64,000 bases of DNA from Brassica napus (Eukaryota; Streptophyta; Magnoliopsida; Brassicales; Brassicaceae), in contig NC_063446.1 of NCBI RefSeq assembly GCF_020379485.1, forward strand, positions 25,074,610 to 25,138,609. Reading direction: 5' to 3'. Both the position numbers and the translations under genes were made by a program. This document shows positions 1 to 10,333 of the stretch, piece after piece; the stretch's first letter is position 1, and each line of letters opens with the position of its first letter. The notes beneath the pieces were generated by a model. The model was not told the DNA's origin. It was given only the letters and a program-made list of their open reading frames with translations, and searched no databases.

Positions 1-165
1 TAAAATACAAATTTTCATGGTTTATATGGACCTTCTAATATAAATTCAAAATTTTCTGGCTTTCCGTGAATATTGTTAGTCACATCTAAAAAAGCTTAAG
101 ACCAATGAACTCGAATATCATGTTGATATATATCATGCCATAAAAGATAATCAATTTCTTCTTTT
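1..165 (-). pseudogene. S1/SPH-family pseudogene, 3' half
   Basis: Read on the minus strand, this stretch translates to a piece resembling the middle of a plant self-incompatibility S1 homologue (SPH): the block EIDYLLWHD aligns with EINCLLRYD in the intact SPH gene at 14014-14424. An in-frame stop follows shortly after. The sequence is clearly paralogous to the SPH pseudogene at 9650-10333, with near-identical text around 30-150 and 9660-9744. The 5' half of the gene is missing; from base 165 onward the DNA is an inverted copy of 58-93 followed by unrelated sequence. It is therefore a broken paralogue, not an expressed gene. It may extend left of the window. Confidence 0.6.
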
Positions 166-200
166 TTTTTAGATGTGACTAACAATATTCACGGAAAGCC
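58..200. repeat. 36-bp perfect inverted repeat (arms 58-93 and 165-200)
   Basis: The arm beginning GGCTTTCCGTGAATATTG at 58-93 is repeated as its exact reverse complement at 165-200, with a 71-bp spacer. The left arm belongs to the SPH pseudogene and the right arm is a displaced inverted copy. No element termini or target duplication were seen, so this looks like a local inverted duplication rather than a transposon. Confidence 0.8.
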
Positions 201-529
201 GATCTAATCATCGGTTCCAGCTAGCGTCTACACATTAAAGCCTATATCTCATCTCCTCTTGTAACTCTCTTAGATGTGTGGTCCCTTTGATAGCTCCTTT
301 CTACATCTGATTATGCTTGTATTACTTCCTTTTCAATCTGTTGACTCAGAGCATATACCTCAATGACTATCTCTCCCCTGCCCTAAAATTTTCTGTGTAG
401 AAGCTGCCCGACTTGAAGCATAATAACTGATCTCGTCATCAGAAATAAACACCCAAAAGAAATAGAATTTCTTCAAAATTGTCCTCTTCTCTGTGATGCT
501 TTTGATCTGGGGAAATCTTCTCCTACTTG
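201..529. other. Unassigned flank of the Copia insertion
   Basis: No convincing gene. With the Copia element removed, 201-529 joins 5210-5937. On the minus strand the joined DNA has short open stretches, including one across the insertion point, but with frameshifts and stops and no family I recognise. It may be an old pseudogene. Confidence 0.35.
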
Positions 530-534
530 ACATG

Positions 535-783
535 TATAGAAGCACACAATCAAAGCTTTCAATAAGAAGTCCTTCTCTTATTAATCAAACTCACAACTCA
601 CAAATCACAATATCAAAAGTCACACATATGCATCTCAATATGCCTCAATATATATATGACTATCTAACTCCTAATCTTAATAGGATTAACACAAATTCAT
701 ATTTTCCTAATCCTAATAGATATCCATAACTAGATAGGATTAGGTAGCTTCTTCTTCAAGCTACTTTCAAGCTGGATCCAACA
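535..783 (-). repeat. Copia 3' LTR
   Basis: 249 bp. On the minus strand it begins TGTTGGATCC and ends CTTCTATA, so the terminal dinucleotides are TG...TA rather than the usual TG...CA. It matches the 5' LTR without a difference that I can find. The gag-pol stop codon lies 28 nt inside it. Confidence 0.93.
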
Positions 784-3700
784 TTCTCCCGCCTAAGCTT
801 GAACTCACTCTCGCACACGTCATGAACGCCAACTAGAGTCCTCATCTCGACAAACTTTGTTCTACCAAGCGACTTGGTAAGTATGTCAGCTCGTTGCTCA
901 GTTCCTGGAACATGTTCAACTTCTACTTGATCATTTTCAACGCATTCTCTTATGAAGTGGAATCTCCTGTGTATATGTTTGCTTCGCCCATGAAACACCG
1001 GATTTTTTGTCAACGCAATTGCAGATTTATTATCCACTTTTATTGTCACCCGTTTGCAGTCTTCACCCATAACTTCACTAAACAATTCTTGAAGCCAAAT
1101 TGCTTGTTTTGCAGCTTCCGTAGCAGCCATAAACTCAGCTTCACACGATGATAACGCGACAATCTCTTGTTTCTGTGAGCACCAGGTTATAGGGCTCTCA
1201 CCAAGATAGAACACATGACCAGTGGTGCTCTTTCCATCATCAGCGTCGAGGTTATGCGAGGCATCACTATAGCCTATTAGTTTTACGTTCTTGCTGGCTT
1301 CAAAACGAAGCCCTAGAGAACAAGTTCCACGCAAGTACCTCAAAACTTGTTTCAGAGCTGCAGCATGAGACTCCTTGGGCTCTGCCATGTACCTGCTGAG
1401 AACTCCCACTGAATAAGAAAGATCGGGACGTGTATGCAACAAATATCTCAAGCATCCAATGTTCCTTCTGTATTTCTTTTCATCGACATTCTTCTCCTTA
1501 GAGGACTTGGACAAACTCACATTTATATCCATCGGTATGTGAGTCAAGTTACACGAACTCATACTGGTTTCCTCAAGTATTTTCATTGCATACTTCTCTT
1601 GACTCAAAACTATGTATCCTTCACATTGCTTCACCTCTATTCCCAAATAGTATGTCAATCTTCCAAGGTCACTCATCTCAAAGTTCTTTGACATCTCCTT
1701 TTTAAATTCTAATATCATCGCAAGTGATGACCCTGTTACTAATAAATCATCAACATAGACCACAATGATCAATAATCCTCGCTTTTCTTCCTTCCTGTAT
1801 AGAGAGGGCTCCTTTGAACACTTAAGAAAATTCAAACCGCGCAGGATAGTATTGAGTTTTGCATTCCATGCCCTTGGTGCTTGTTTTAGGCCATAAAGTG
1901 CCTTCTTTAACTTATAAACCATCTTCTCCCTTCCTGCAATAACAAATCCTTCGGGTTGTGTAACAAACACTTCTTCTTTTAAATCTCCATGAAGAAAGGC
2001 TGTTTTCACATCAAGATGATGAACCTCCCAATTCCTTGCAGCTGCAAGTGCAATGATCAAACGTATGGTTTCAATTCGTGCTACTGGCGCAAAGACTTCG
2101 TCATAGTCTATACCATGCTTCTGAACATACCCTTTAGCCACCAACCGTGCCTTGTATTTGATGACACTTCCATCAGCGTTACGTTTTATCTTGAAAACCC
2201 ACTTAAGGCCTATAGGTTTTACTCCAGACGGCACTTCAACCAGGTCCCATGTGTGGTTTGCTTCAATAGAAGCTATTTCATCTTTGCACGCATCGATCCA
2301 GACTTCCAATTCCTTAGCTTCTGCAAAATCCCATGGCTCTTCATTGATCATCATTAGTAACTGCTCACACTCTGTTTCCGCAAGTAGTATATAGTCATTA
2401 AGATAGGTTGGTGTTGTAGTTGATCTCGTTGATCTTCGCAACTGTGGCTGCACGTCTTCACCATCTTCTTCTTCATTACTTTTATCAGAATAAGCTTCTC
2501 CGGTAGCTGGGATCTCGTTCGTAGCTTCACCAGCTTCACTCGGCTCATCGTTCGATCCCTTTATCATCACAGAGAACTCCTCTGTTTCATCGTTTACCGT
2601 CTTATCCCAGTTCCATTCTTTCTCTTCCAAGAAACAAACGTCACGACTGACCACTATACGCTTGCTTGTGGTATCAAGAAGCCGGTAAGCCTTGGTTCCA
2701 GGTTCAGTTCCGAGGTGTACTAGTGCTCTCGACCTGTCATCAAGTTTCTTTCTTCCTATCGTATCAGTCCTCGCATAGCAGACGCATCCGAATACTCTAA
2801 GATGGCTGAGGTTTGGCTTCCGTGATTTAAGCACTTCGTATGGTGTTTTTCCGTCCAAAGACCTCGTTGCTACCCTGTTGATCAGGTAGGTAGCATGTCT
2901 TACAGCTTCTCCCCATAGATAGTTTGGTAGATTCATGTGTTTCAAGATACTTCTTGTCATCTCCAAGAGAGTTCGGTTTCGCCTTTCAACCACTCCATTC
3001 TGTTGAGGTGAATAGGGTGCCGTTAAATGTCTGTTGATGCCATGTTTATCACAGTAATGTTGAAACTCATGTGATGTGAACTCTCCCCCTCTATCCGTTC
3101 TGAAAGTTTTGATTTCTGTCTGAGTTTCTTGCGTAACAATCTTCCTGAAATTTTTGAATTTCTCAAATGATTCACTTTTCTCCTTTAGCAGCACTGTCCA
3201 CATATAGCGTGAGTAGTCGTCGATAAGAACAAACACATAACGCTTCTTGGCCGGTGTAGACGGTGTGATCGGTCCGCATAGATCACCATGGACGAGTTCT
3301 AGAGGTTTTGAAGCTCGATATGTCGTTGATTTTGGGAATGAAGATCGAGCTTGTTTCCCGCGTAGGCACGTCGTACAGGTCTCTTTGTCGATGCTCAGCT
3401 TGGGAATACCTAGGACCAGTTCCTTGTTGATCATTAGCTTCATCGACTCTATGTTGACATGTCCGAGACGTGCGTGCCACGTAGACGAGACACTGGTTAT
3501 TACTTGCAGACAACGGACCTGTTCAGCGTGTAAGGTCACTTTGTAGAGACGGTTGCTTGATCTTGTAGTCTTCAACATCAACTCTCCTGATCGATCAAAC
3601 AACGAGAGAGTATTGTCTCGCATACAAACTTCACAGCCAGCCTCAGTCGCTTGTCCTAAACTAACGATATTACTCTTTAAGTTTGGTATGTAATATACGT

Positions 3701-4886
3701 TGTGAAGGATTTTCTTCTCTCCACCTCGGAATGTAAAACGTATGGAGCCTCTTCCTACTATATTGATCCGCGAGTCATCTCCAAATCTTACTTGGCCAGT
3801 AATGCTTTCATCAAGGTCTTGAAAGAATAGTCGGTTCCCACTCATGTGATTGCTTGCGCCATTGTCGAGATACCACGTGTTCTCCAGGTTAGTCTCAAAA
3901 CTCTTTGGATTTACTTTCCTTTCATTTAGATATACTACTTCATTCATCATCAATTCATCAGCCTCATGTGTATCATCTTCCTTCTTCTCAATGGCTTCTT
4001 GGAGTTTCAACTCCTTGTCTGGACATTCTGATGCGTAATGACCAAGTTTATCGCACTTGAAACATGTAATATGAGAGATGTCTCTGTTCTGTCCCTGTCC
4101 TTGTTTGTACGCCTCTCTCTGTCTCTCAAAGTTACTGGAACGACCGCGACCTCGTCCTCTCCATGATGACCGTCCACCACGTCCTCTACCACGATTGTTT
4201 CCATAATTGTTGTTGTAACCTTCATAGTTTGATCCTGAGTTAGCCGCATACATTAATTTTTCTTGATCATCAAGTTTTTCTTCTTCCTCCGCGCATACTC
4301 TTTCTTCATAGGCCTTTAACCTGCCTACTATGTCTTCGAAACTTGTAGTGTTCAGGTCAAGGACTTGCTCGAGGGAAGCAACAATCTGGATATATTTATT
4401 CCTTGGCAAACTTTTAAGAAATTTCTTTACAAGTTTTGGTTCTTCTAGGATCTCTCCCAATGATGCTGATTTTGATGATATCTCAGATAATTTTCCAGCA
4501 AACATATCGATAGTGTCATCATCTTTCATCTTAATTCTATCAAATTCAGCCATTAGAGTTTGTAGTCTAGCTTCTCTTACTCTTTCAGCCCCAACATGTC
4601 TTGATTTTATTGCATCCCATACTCCTTTTGCTGTATCAATCTCCCCAACTTGTAAAATTAGAGCTTCTGGTATGGATTGGAACAGAAACGCGATTGCCAT
4701 ATTATTTTTCTTCTCATCTTTAGCTCCAGGATCTATTGTTTCCCAGACCTCACTAACCTTAAGAGCTATCTTCATTCTCATGGCCCATACAGTGTAATTT
4801 GAAGAAGTTAGCATAGGAAATTTAATGGAGGCAGGGCCGTTCTCTTTGTTGATCACTCCGGGTACGTCTTCTTTGCTTTCTGCCAT
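756..4886 (-). CDS. Copia gag-pol polyprotein, 1376 aa
   Basis: A single open frame encoding all proteins needed for Copia retrotransposition. In order: a gag region with a basic RG-rich stretch (about residues 230-250) and a CCHC zinc knuckle CFKCDKLGHYASEC (275-288); aspartic protease with DNGAS (341-345); integrase with an HHCC zinc motif (HARLGH... CTTC) and the DDYSRY catalytic start; reverse transcriptase with the YVDD box near residue 1040; RNase H with SDASHN and the C-terminal tail. The protease-integrase-RT order is diagnostic of Ty1/Copia. There are no stops or frameshifts and the length is normal for a plant Copia. The start is the ATG about 70 nt inside the 5' LTR boundary. The stop lies in the 3' LTR, so the last nine codons or so are LTR-encoded. 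Confidence 0.95.
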   Translation of the reverse strand: MAESKEDVPGVINKENGPASIKFPMLTSSNYTVWAMRMKIALKVSEVWETIDPGAKDEKKNNMAIAFLFQSIPEALILQVGEIDTAKGVWDAIKSRHVGAERVREARLQTLMAEFDRIKMKDDDTIDMFAGKLSEISSKSASLGEILEEPKLVKKFLKSLPRNKYIQIVASLEQVLDLNTTSFEDIVGRLKAYEERVCAEEEEKLDDQEKLMYAANSGSNYEGYNNNYGNNRGRGRGGRSSWRGRGRGRSSNFERQREAYKQGQGQNRDISHITCFKCDKLGHYASECPDKELKLQEAIEKKEDDTHEADELMMNEVVYLNERKVNPKSFETNLENTWYLDNGASNHMSGNRLFFQDLDESITGQVRFGDDSRINIVGRGSIRFTFRGGEKKILHNVYYIPNLKSNIVSLGQATEAGCEVCMRDNTLSLFDRSGELMLKTTRSSNRLYKVTLHAEQVRCLQVITSVSSTWHARLGHVNIESMKLMINKELVLGIPKLSIDKETCTTCLRGKQARSSFPKSTTYRASKPLELVHGDLCGPITPSTPAKKRYVFVLIDDYSRYMWTVLLKEKSESFEKFKNFRKIVTQETQTEIKTFRTDRGGEFTSHEFQHYCDKHGINRHLTAPYSPQQNGVVERRNRTLLEMTRSILKHMNLPNYLWGEAVRHATYLINRVATRSLDGKTPYEVLKSRKPNLSHLRVFGCVCYARTDTIGRKKLDDRSRALVHLGTEPGTKAYRLLDTTSKRIVVSRDVCFLEEKEWNWDKTVNDETEEFSVMIKGSNDEPSEAGEATNEIPATGEAYSDKSNEEEDGEDVQPQLRRSTRSTTTPTYLNDYILLAETECEQLLMMINEEPWDFAEAKELEVWIDACKDEIASIEANHTWDLVEVPSGVKPIGLKWVFKIKRNADGSVIKYKARLVAKGYVQKHGIDYDEVFAPVARIETIRLIIALAAARNWEVHHLDVKTAFLHGDLKEEVFVTQPEGFVIAGREKMVYKLKKALYGLKQAPRAWNAKLNTILRGLNFLKCSKEPSLYRKEEKRGLLIIVVYVDDLLVTGSSLAMILEFKKEMSKNFEMSDLGRLTYYLGIEVKQCEGYIVLSQEKYAMKILEETSMSSCNLTHIPMDINVSLSKSSKEKNVDEKKYRRNIGCLRYLLHTRPDLSYSVGVLSRYMAEPKESHAAALKQVLRYLRGTCSLGLRFEASKNVKLIGYSDASHNLDADDGKSTTGHVFYLGESPITWCSQKQEIVALSSCEAEFMAATEAAKQAIWLQELFSEVMGEDCKRVTIKVDNKSAIALTKNPVFHGRSKHIHRRFHFIRECVENDQVEVEHVPGTEQRADILTKSLGRTKFVEMRTLVGVHDVCESEFKLRRENVGSSLKVA

Positions 4887-4939
4887 GGTTGCTGTCGTAG
4901 TATCACAGTCGGATGATTTAATCGGATGGTTTTATATAA

Positions 4940-4952
4940 GGCTCTGATACCA
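4940..4952 (-). other. Copia primer binding site (tRNA-iMet)
   Basis: On the minus strand this reads TGGTATCAGAGCC, complementary to the 3' end of plant initiator tRNA-Met, the usual primer of plant Copia elements. Three bases separate it from the 5' LTR. Confidence 0.92.
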
Positions 4953-4955
4953 AAA

Positions 4956-5204
4956 TATAGAAGCACACAATCAAAGCTTTCAATAAGAAGTCCTTCTCTT
5001 ATTAATCAAACTCACAACTCACAAATCACAATATCAAAAGTCACACATATGCATCTCAATATGCCTCAATATATATATGACTATCTAACTCCTAATCTTA
5101 ATAGGATTAACACAAATTCATATTTTCCTAATCCTAATAGATATCCATAACTAGATAGGATTAGGTAGCTTCTTCTTCAAGCTACTTTCAAGCTGGATCC
5201 AACA
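4956..5204 (-). repeat. Copia 5' LTR
   Basis: 249 bp, reading as identical to the 3' LTR at 535-783. It should carry the element promoter. The right flank is the ACATG target duplicate. Confidence 0.93.
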
Positions 5205-5209
5205 ACATG

Positions 5210-5937
5210 CAGCTGCTCCAGAATCTTGTACAACCGTAGTATATTCTTGCTTGTTGATATGCTCAAATTTACTTTAAAAGCAACTCTGCAATTTCAGAGG
5301 TCGGTTGCAGTACTTAGAGTCGAATCCACATAGATGGAAACAATAAACTAATGGTTGAGGCTTTGACCAAGCATAAAGAATTGACAACTCAGAAGGCGGG
5401 GATTACCGCTTGCTGGGAACTTATATGTGAATGGCAGGACAAGTGAGTTGAATACTAGAAGCTTGAGGAAAAGTTTCACCATTATAAGTTGGTTATGGTG
5501 GCCGATGATGATTCAGGAGGGTTTCTTCCATGATGATTGTTGATGGAGCGTCGGCTTCTGGTAATGGCTTCTCATACTGATCACTTGTCCCTATTTGTCA
5601 GCATAGTTTTTTTTTTGGATTATGTCTGGTCCATGCAAAAATTTATTCTCTATTGTTCTCCTATTTTTTTTATGCTTTTTACGTATTCCTGCCGTATTTC
5701 TGCCCCCCTCCCTAAGTGTGCTTCCGGCCTATCTGCTTAGTTCTCTTATTTGGAAATCTTTCAAAGCAGGAGGCCTTCTATTCATAATCAGAAGTCGAGT
5801 AGAGTCTAGATGTCTTCTCCTTCCTTTTGTACGAAAAATTATACCTTGGGTAAATATCCTGATCTTGCGAAACGATGGTTCTAGTAGATGGGCGATGATT
5901 TACCACTTGTATCTTTATCATGGTTTAGTTATTTATA
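5210..5937. other. Unassigned sequence between Copia and Helitron
   Basis: Continuation of the pre-insertion locus. The plus strand around 5355-5450 has an exon-like open stretch containing the words LTTQKAGITACWELICEWQDK, written here only as a landmark, then stops. I do not recognise the family. Probably pseudogenic; no intact gene is visible. Confidence 0.3.
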
Positions 5938-7216
5938 CCTATATTATTAAAAGAGAAGTAACCATTTGAAAATGTTCTTACTTCATTAATTAAATTTCTT
6001 TTTTTTTCTTGTCTTTTTCAGTTACATTTATGAAATATCATAAAACGAATAAAACTGCATAATTTATTACTTGTCTTTTCAGTTACATTAATGAAATATG
6101 CTTAAATGAATTTAAACTTTCTATTTTATTGTTTGTCTTTTTCAGTTACCATAATAAAATATCCTTAAATAAATTTGGACATAATGTCATTTAATCAACC
6201 AAAAAAACTCATGAGTTATCCTTACGTGCATAATTTTAATAATGGAGATTTTTAAAAACGTGCATCATTAAAATGTTACCTAAAACATGCAGCACTAATA
6301 TATAACATGCATCAATAAAACTAGAATTTGACTCACACAATTGTACGGATATTATTTTCAGTTGATTAAATTTAAAAATAATTATTTATTCAAAAAATAT
6401 TTAAGAACGGCTATGTTTTTAAAAATTATATTGTATTATTTGCTCATAACTCATTTGTCATTTGATAAATTGTTAGAAAGAAAATTTTAGCATAATATAA
6501 CTCAGTTGTCATTTGCTAAATTTATGGTTTTTATTTATATTTTTTATTATTTAATTATAATATTTTTATTTTATATTTGAAAGATAAATGAATTTTCTTT
6601 CAAACAATATTTTTGTAAATGTATTTTTTAAAAAATAATCAATTAAAATTGTTATTATCATTGAATATCATTATTTTTGACATAATTTGAGTTTTCGTTT
6701 ACATCAAAACTTATCATATTTCAGGATAATTTTAATTTAAAATGTAATTTTCATATTTTTCAAAAAAATTCTAAAAATATTTTTTAAATATTTTGTTATA
6801 ATTGTTAACAAAATATTGAGTTGTATTTCAAATAAAAAGGTAAAGATATTAAAAATATTCTAATTAAAATATGTAAAATTTAATATAGTTTTAAGGAAAT
6901 GGTCAAAATAAAAAAAAAAATTACACATAAAATAATCATAATTTTTTGTTAACTGGGTGAATCATTATTTATATGATATCGCATACGAAAGAAAAATTTC
7001 TGTTTTTTAAATTATCTAATTAACTCTATACTCATTTTTTTATATTTTTTATATGATATCACACATTCGTAAAAAAATAGATAGTTTAAGATGCAAAAAA
7101 AAAATATTTACTTAATGAATATAATATGAACGAATATTACAAATACATCATTTAATAAAATAAATAATTAAAAACTGAAAATTCATATCCGCGCTGGCGC
7201 GCGGATCAGGGTCTAG
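5938..7216 (+). mobile_element. Non-autonomous Helitron
   Basis: The left end, CCTATATTATTAAAAG, matches the Brassicaceae Helitron 5' terminus (TCTATATTATTAAAAG) except that the first T is C. The right end has a perfect 8-bp stem (ATCCGCGC at 7187-7194, GCGCGGAT at 7199-7206, loop TGGC) followed by ATCAGGGTCTAG and then host T at 7217. This hairpin plus CTAG-T is the classic Helitron 3' end. The inside is A+T-rich and noncoding, so transposition would need Rep/helicase from elsewhere. Confidence 0.85.
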
Positions 7217-7217
7217 T

Positions 7218-9040
7218 TTATCATTTTATCGCTGAGTTATCTCTAGTTCTAATCATCTAAATTTATTGAAAGTAAATTTTAATATAAGTATTTGGTGTGA
7301 AAAAAAAGTTTTCATATATATATATATACACATTAAAACAAATGAGAAAAAAAAAAAATATGAAAACCTTTTTAAAAAATCTTCCACTGTTAAAAATTCA
7401 TTATTTATTACCAATTTGTTAAACATCTAATTGTACACCTACCACTGCAGAAAGTTTTCAAATTTTGTGAATCATAAAGAAAAAGCCGAAACTAAAAGAA
7501 AATAATTGTTATTTTAAAAATATATAGAAATATTTTTAAAAAATATATATTTTAAAAAAAAATTTATGTAAAAAAATAATTTGTACTTAAATATTACAAA
7601 TCCCCTAGACTATATTTGCGAAGTGATTTATACACATGTCATCACTACAATTATTCTCGCTAAAAAAATGACATGGCATTAAAATAGATGACATGATTTT
7701 AGAAAATAGTGACATGACATCATATTAATTGTGAGATGTAAAATTTTCTTATAAAAATTTAATTTTTTTTGCAGAATATGGTAATAAAAATAGCTCATAT
7801 ATCATTATTAATATCAATTTTCCATATAAATATTTATTTATGATAAACTATTAAATATATTAATAATTCATATATCACAATTGAAATAATAATATATATG
7901 TATATATGTGTCTCACATTAATAAAAATAAACTAAATAAATCAATACTAATCCAAAAAAATTTGATACTTAAATATTTAAACATTATTTAAATTTATCCG
8001 TTCATCTTCATCATTTAAATTAACAAAAAGATTTTTCAGTTTAACTAAAACAAACAAAGTCTCAAATTTATTAGAATTTATATTTATATGTAAATATATA
8101 TCTATATATATATATTTAAATTTAGATGGGAAGATATATATATATATATATACATTTAAAATAAATAATCAGTAAACACAATAATATAATCAAAACTATT
8201 TTTATAAAATCTAATTTTATCTTTATTAAAAATTAAATCAAATCAAATTTAAATAATTATACCAAATAAAAAAAAATAAGATTACAAAAATACGTTTATG
8301 ATTTTTTATAACTATTGAAGTTAAAATCTAAATTAATAATGTTGAAATATAAATCAAAATTTTTTTTTGAAATAAAAAATGTTATGTTTAAAATTACTAT
8401 TTCTGCGCATGGCGCAGGAAAAATCCCGGTAGAAATATATAAGATGAAAATATCTATAATAATATTAATAGGGATAGATAGAGATGTCCTCAGCAGATTA
8501 ACACAATTCAGATTGGTTTAGTTCGGTTCAGAAATGGTTTGTTGTTGCATTTCCGTCGGTTGGTTTTATTTTACTCGTATAAGTTGACTAACCACGTGTT
8601 GTTTTCATGTCCCAGAAACAAAACGCACAAAACAGGACGCTGTTGGCTAACAACAAAAAAATGGCACACAGTAACCCAGATTCCTCGTCTGCATCCTTCT
8701 GATTGACAAAAACAAGACCTGAAAAACTCGATTGAAAATTCGAAACTCAAAAGTGGATCAGAAAATAAGCGATCATCCAGGTACAAAAGTAATCAGGAGG
8801 GATCAATATCGTCACAATCAACCATCCGAAATCCCTCAGTTCTGAGATAGCTTTATAACTCATAATGAGTCAATTTAAAATGTTACATTTTGCAACCTTT
8901 TTTAAATGTCTCTTAATTAATGTTCCTAGACTAAAATGTTTGACCATATACGTTAGTTAAGAAAACAGGTAACATTAGCATAATATTTACGGAACTAAAT
9001 GTAAATGATCGTCGACTCTGCGTTACAATACACTAGTACT
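7218..9040. other. AT-rich intergenic DNA with a decayed Helitron 3' end
   Basis: Mostly A/T runs and (TA)n tracts with no coding potential. At 8403-8417 there is a GC-rich hairpin, CTGCGC-ATG-GCGCAG, followed by AAAAATCCCGGTAG. This resembles a Helitron 3' terminus whose final CTAG has decayed. I could not place its 5' end. 8440-9040 holds nothing I recognise apart from the promoter of the next gene. Confidence 0.5.
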
Positions 9041-9044
9041 TCTG

Positions 9045-9053
9045 TATATATAA
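9045..9053 (+). promoter_or_regulatory. TATA box of the SPH gene
   Basis: TATATATAA lies 59 nt before ATG 9112 but only 26 nt before ATG 9079. Plant transcription starts about 25-35 nt after the TATA box, so the transcript probably begins at or after 9079, which favours 9112 as the translation start. Confidence 0.6.
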
Positions 9054-9111
9054 CTCATTCAACATTACAAGCAATATCATGTTAGCTCAAACACTCTCTT
9101 ATACCACAAAA

Positions 9112-9510
9112 ATGGATATTCCAAAACCATACCTATTCCTCTTCATATTGATTATCTTTGTAACTACAGATCTATCACATGCCCAAATAGAGCTACGAAT
9201 CATCAACGATCTTGGTAGTATAGTACATCTTCATTGTAAATCAAAGGACATTGATCTTGGTAACCAGAGATTGCAACCCGGTAGGTCGTGGTCATTTCAT
9301 TTTCAACGTAATCTCTTCGGAAGGTCATTATTTTTCTGTTCCTTTGATTTGCCTAATGGAAGGCGTTGGTTCGACATATATAAAGAGCCCAGAGATAATC
9401 TCTTCGGTTATTGGTGGCTGCAGTATTCGTGGAAGATAAAACCACATGGTCCTTGTAGGAGTAATACCAATTTCATGTTTGAAGATTGTTATAATTGGAA
9501 CAAGAATTAG
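9112..9510 (+). CDS. S1/SPH-family small secreted protein
   Basis: A single-exon gene for a 132-aa plant self-incompatibility protein S1 homologue. The protein has a hydrophobic signal peptide (FLFILIIFVTTDLSHA, about residues 5-23) followed by the S1 beta-sandwich pattern: IINDLGSIVHLHCKSKDIDLG, FHFQRNLFG, LFFCSF, WFDIY and a final Cys-containing tail (FEDCYNW). The family is secreted, about 130-150 aa long, with paired cysteines. In poppy the founder S proteins determine self-incompatibility; most crucifer members have no known role. An upstream in-frame ATG at 9079 would add 11 residues ahead of the signal peptide; I prefer 9112 because of the TATA position. A minus-strand SPH pseudogene converges on it downstream. 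Confidence 0.85.
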   Translation: MDIPKPYLFLFILIIFVTTDLSHAQIELRIINDLGSIVHLHCKSKDIDLGNQRLQPGRSWSFHFQRNLFGRSLFFCSFDLPNGRRWFDIYKEPRDNLFGYWWLQYSWKIKPHGPCRSNTNFMFEDCYNWNKN

Positions 9511-9649
9511 TTCTTAAAAAGACATAGTCAAGATGAAAGTAATGCATATGTCTTTTCTATATCTCACAAGCCTCTAATATAATATAAAATAAAACATACC
9601 AATATGCAATTATAACAATCATACATATTGTTATATTATACTGATTGTT

Positions 9650-10333
9650 ATATGGACCTTCTAATAAAAATTCAACATTTTCTGGCTTTCCGTGAATATT
9701 GTTAGTCATATCTAAAAAAGCTTAAGACCAACGAACTCGAATATCTTTTTTTTTTTAACGCTGATTTATTATGATATTACAATTATGAAAAAGATTACAT
9801 AGACGATCCGACAACCGACAATACTACCTGTCTTATAAGGATTTACGCCTAACTGCATCACCTGAACTGTCCTACGAAGATCACGCCTGACCGAGTCTAC
9901 TTGCACCATGTTGAAGATCACTTGTAAGCTTTTCCTCTGTAGCCTGCATAATTGTTTAATAAATCGCTTTCTCCGGGAATTAAAACATGTACCTGCTGGT
10001 GTAGAAGCATTAATAAACCCTTAGTCAAACCATTGGACCAAGGGGCTTCCACATAACTCGAATATTATATTGATATTTATCGTGCCTTAAAAGATAATCA
10101 ATTTCTTCTCTTTTTAAATTTATTGTATTTAAATATCTCTCCCCATAGTAAAAGAGTTATTGAATTTTAATTCATGGGTTTTAGATCACATTTTGGGTTC
10201 TTACAACGATAGTGATATTGGAGAACATTATCAAGACCGAATTGATTATGAATGTCTACATGATTCCATGAGCAAGTTGTACCAAATCTATAAATTTAGC
10301 CAAAAAACACAAAAATATATTAAAAAAAATCAT
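9650..10333 (-). pseudogene. S1/SPH-family pseudogene split by a SINE
   Basis: Alignable on the minus strand to the intact SPH gene at 14014-14424: the start region (ATG at 10331-10333), the stretch around CRCKNPKCD, and EIDYLLRHDKYQYNIRV are all recognisable, but the frame is broken in the first half and there is a stop after the insertion site. A 310-bp SINE (9745-10054) interrupts it and duplicates 11 bp of its sequence. The paralogue at window position 1-165 shows the uninterrupted arrangement. This is a dead copy of the local SPH cluster. Confidence 0.75.
9745..10054 (-). mobile_element. tRNA-derived SINE
   Basis: A 310-bp insertion in the SPH pseudogene, minus orientation, ending in an A-tail (seen as T11 on the plus strand). 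It is flanked by an 11-bp direct repeat, AACTCGAATAT, at 9734-9744 and 10055-10065. Near its 5' end it has an exact pol III A-box fit, TGGTCCAATGG (plus 10030-10040), and about 40 nt further a B-box-like TTTTAATTCC. The paralogous sequence at about 110-125 gives the empty site. Length, pol III boxes, A-tail and target duplication together define a SINE; the family name needs a repeat-library search. Confidence 0.8.

Larger units (their letters stand above)
535..5204 (-). mobile_element. Ty1/Copia LTR retrotransposon, apparently complete
   Basis: A 4,670-bp element on the minus strand. Two 249-bp LTRs (535-783 and 4956-5204) read as identical base for base. The element is flanked by a perfect 5-bp target duplication, ACATG, at 530-534 and 5205-5209. 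A primer binding site matching the 3' end of initiator tRNA-Met lies next to the 5' LTR (4940-4952), and a purine-rich tract (AGGCGGGAGAA on the minus strand) lies next to the 3' LTR. The internal region carries one uninterrupted gag-pol frame in Copia order (gag, protease, integrase, RT, RNase H). Identical LTRs mean a very recent insertion, and an intact frame means it could be autonomous; activity itself is inference. Confidence 0.95.

Noticed and set aside
894..4797. Plus-strand open frames opposite the Copia polyprotein
   Set aside because: Antisense shadows of a long coding frame.
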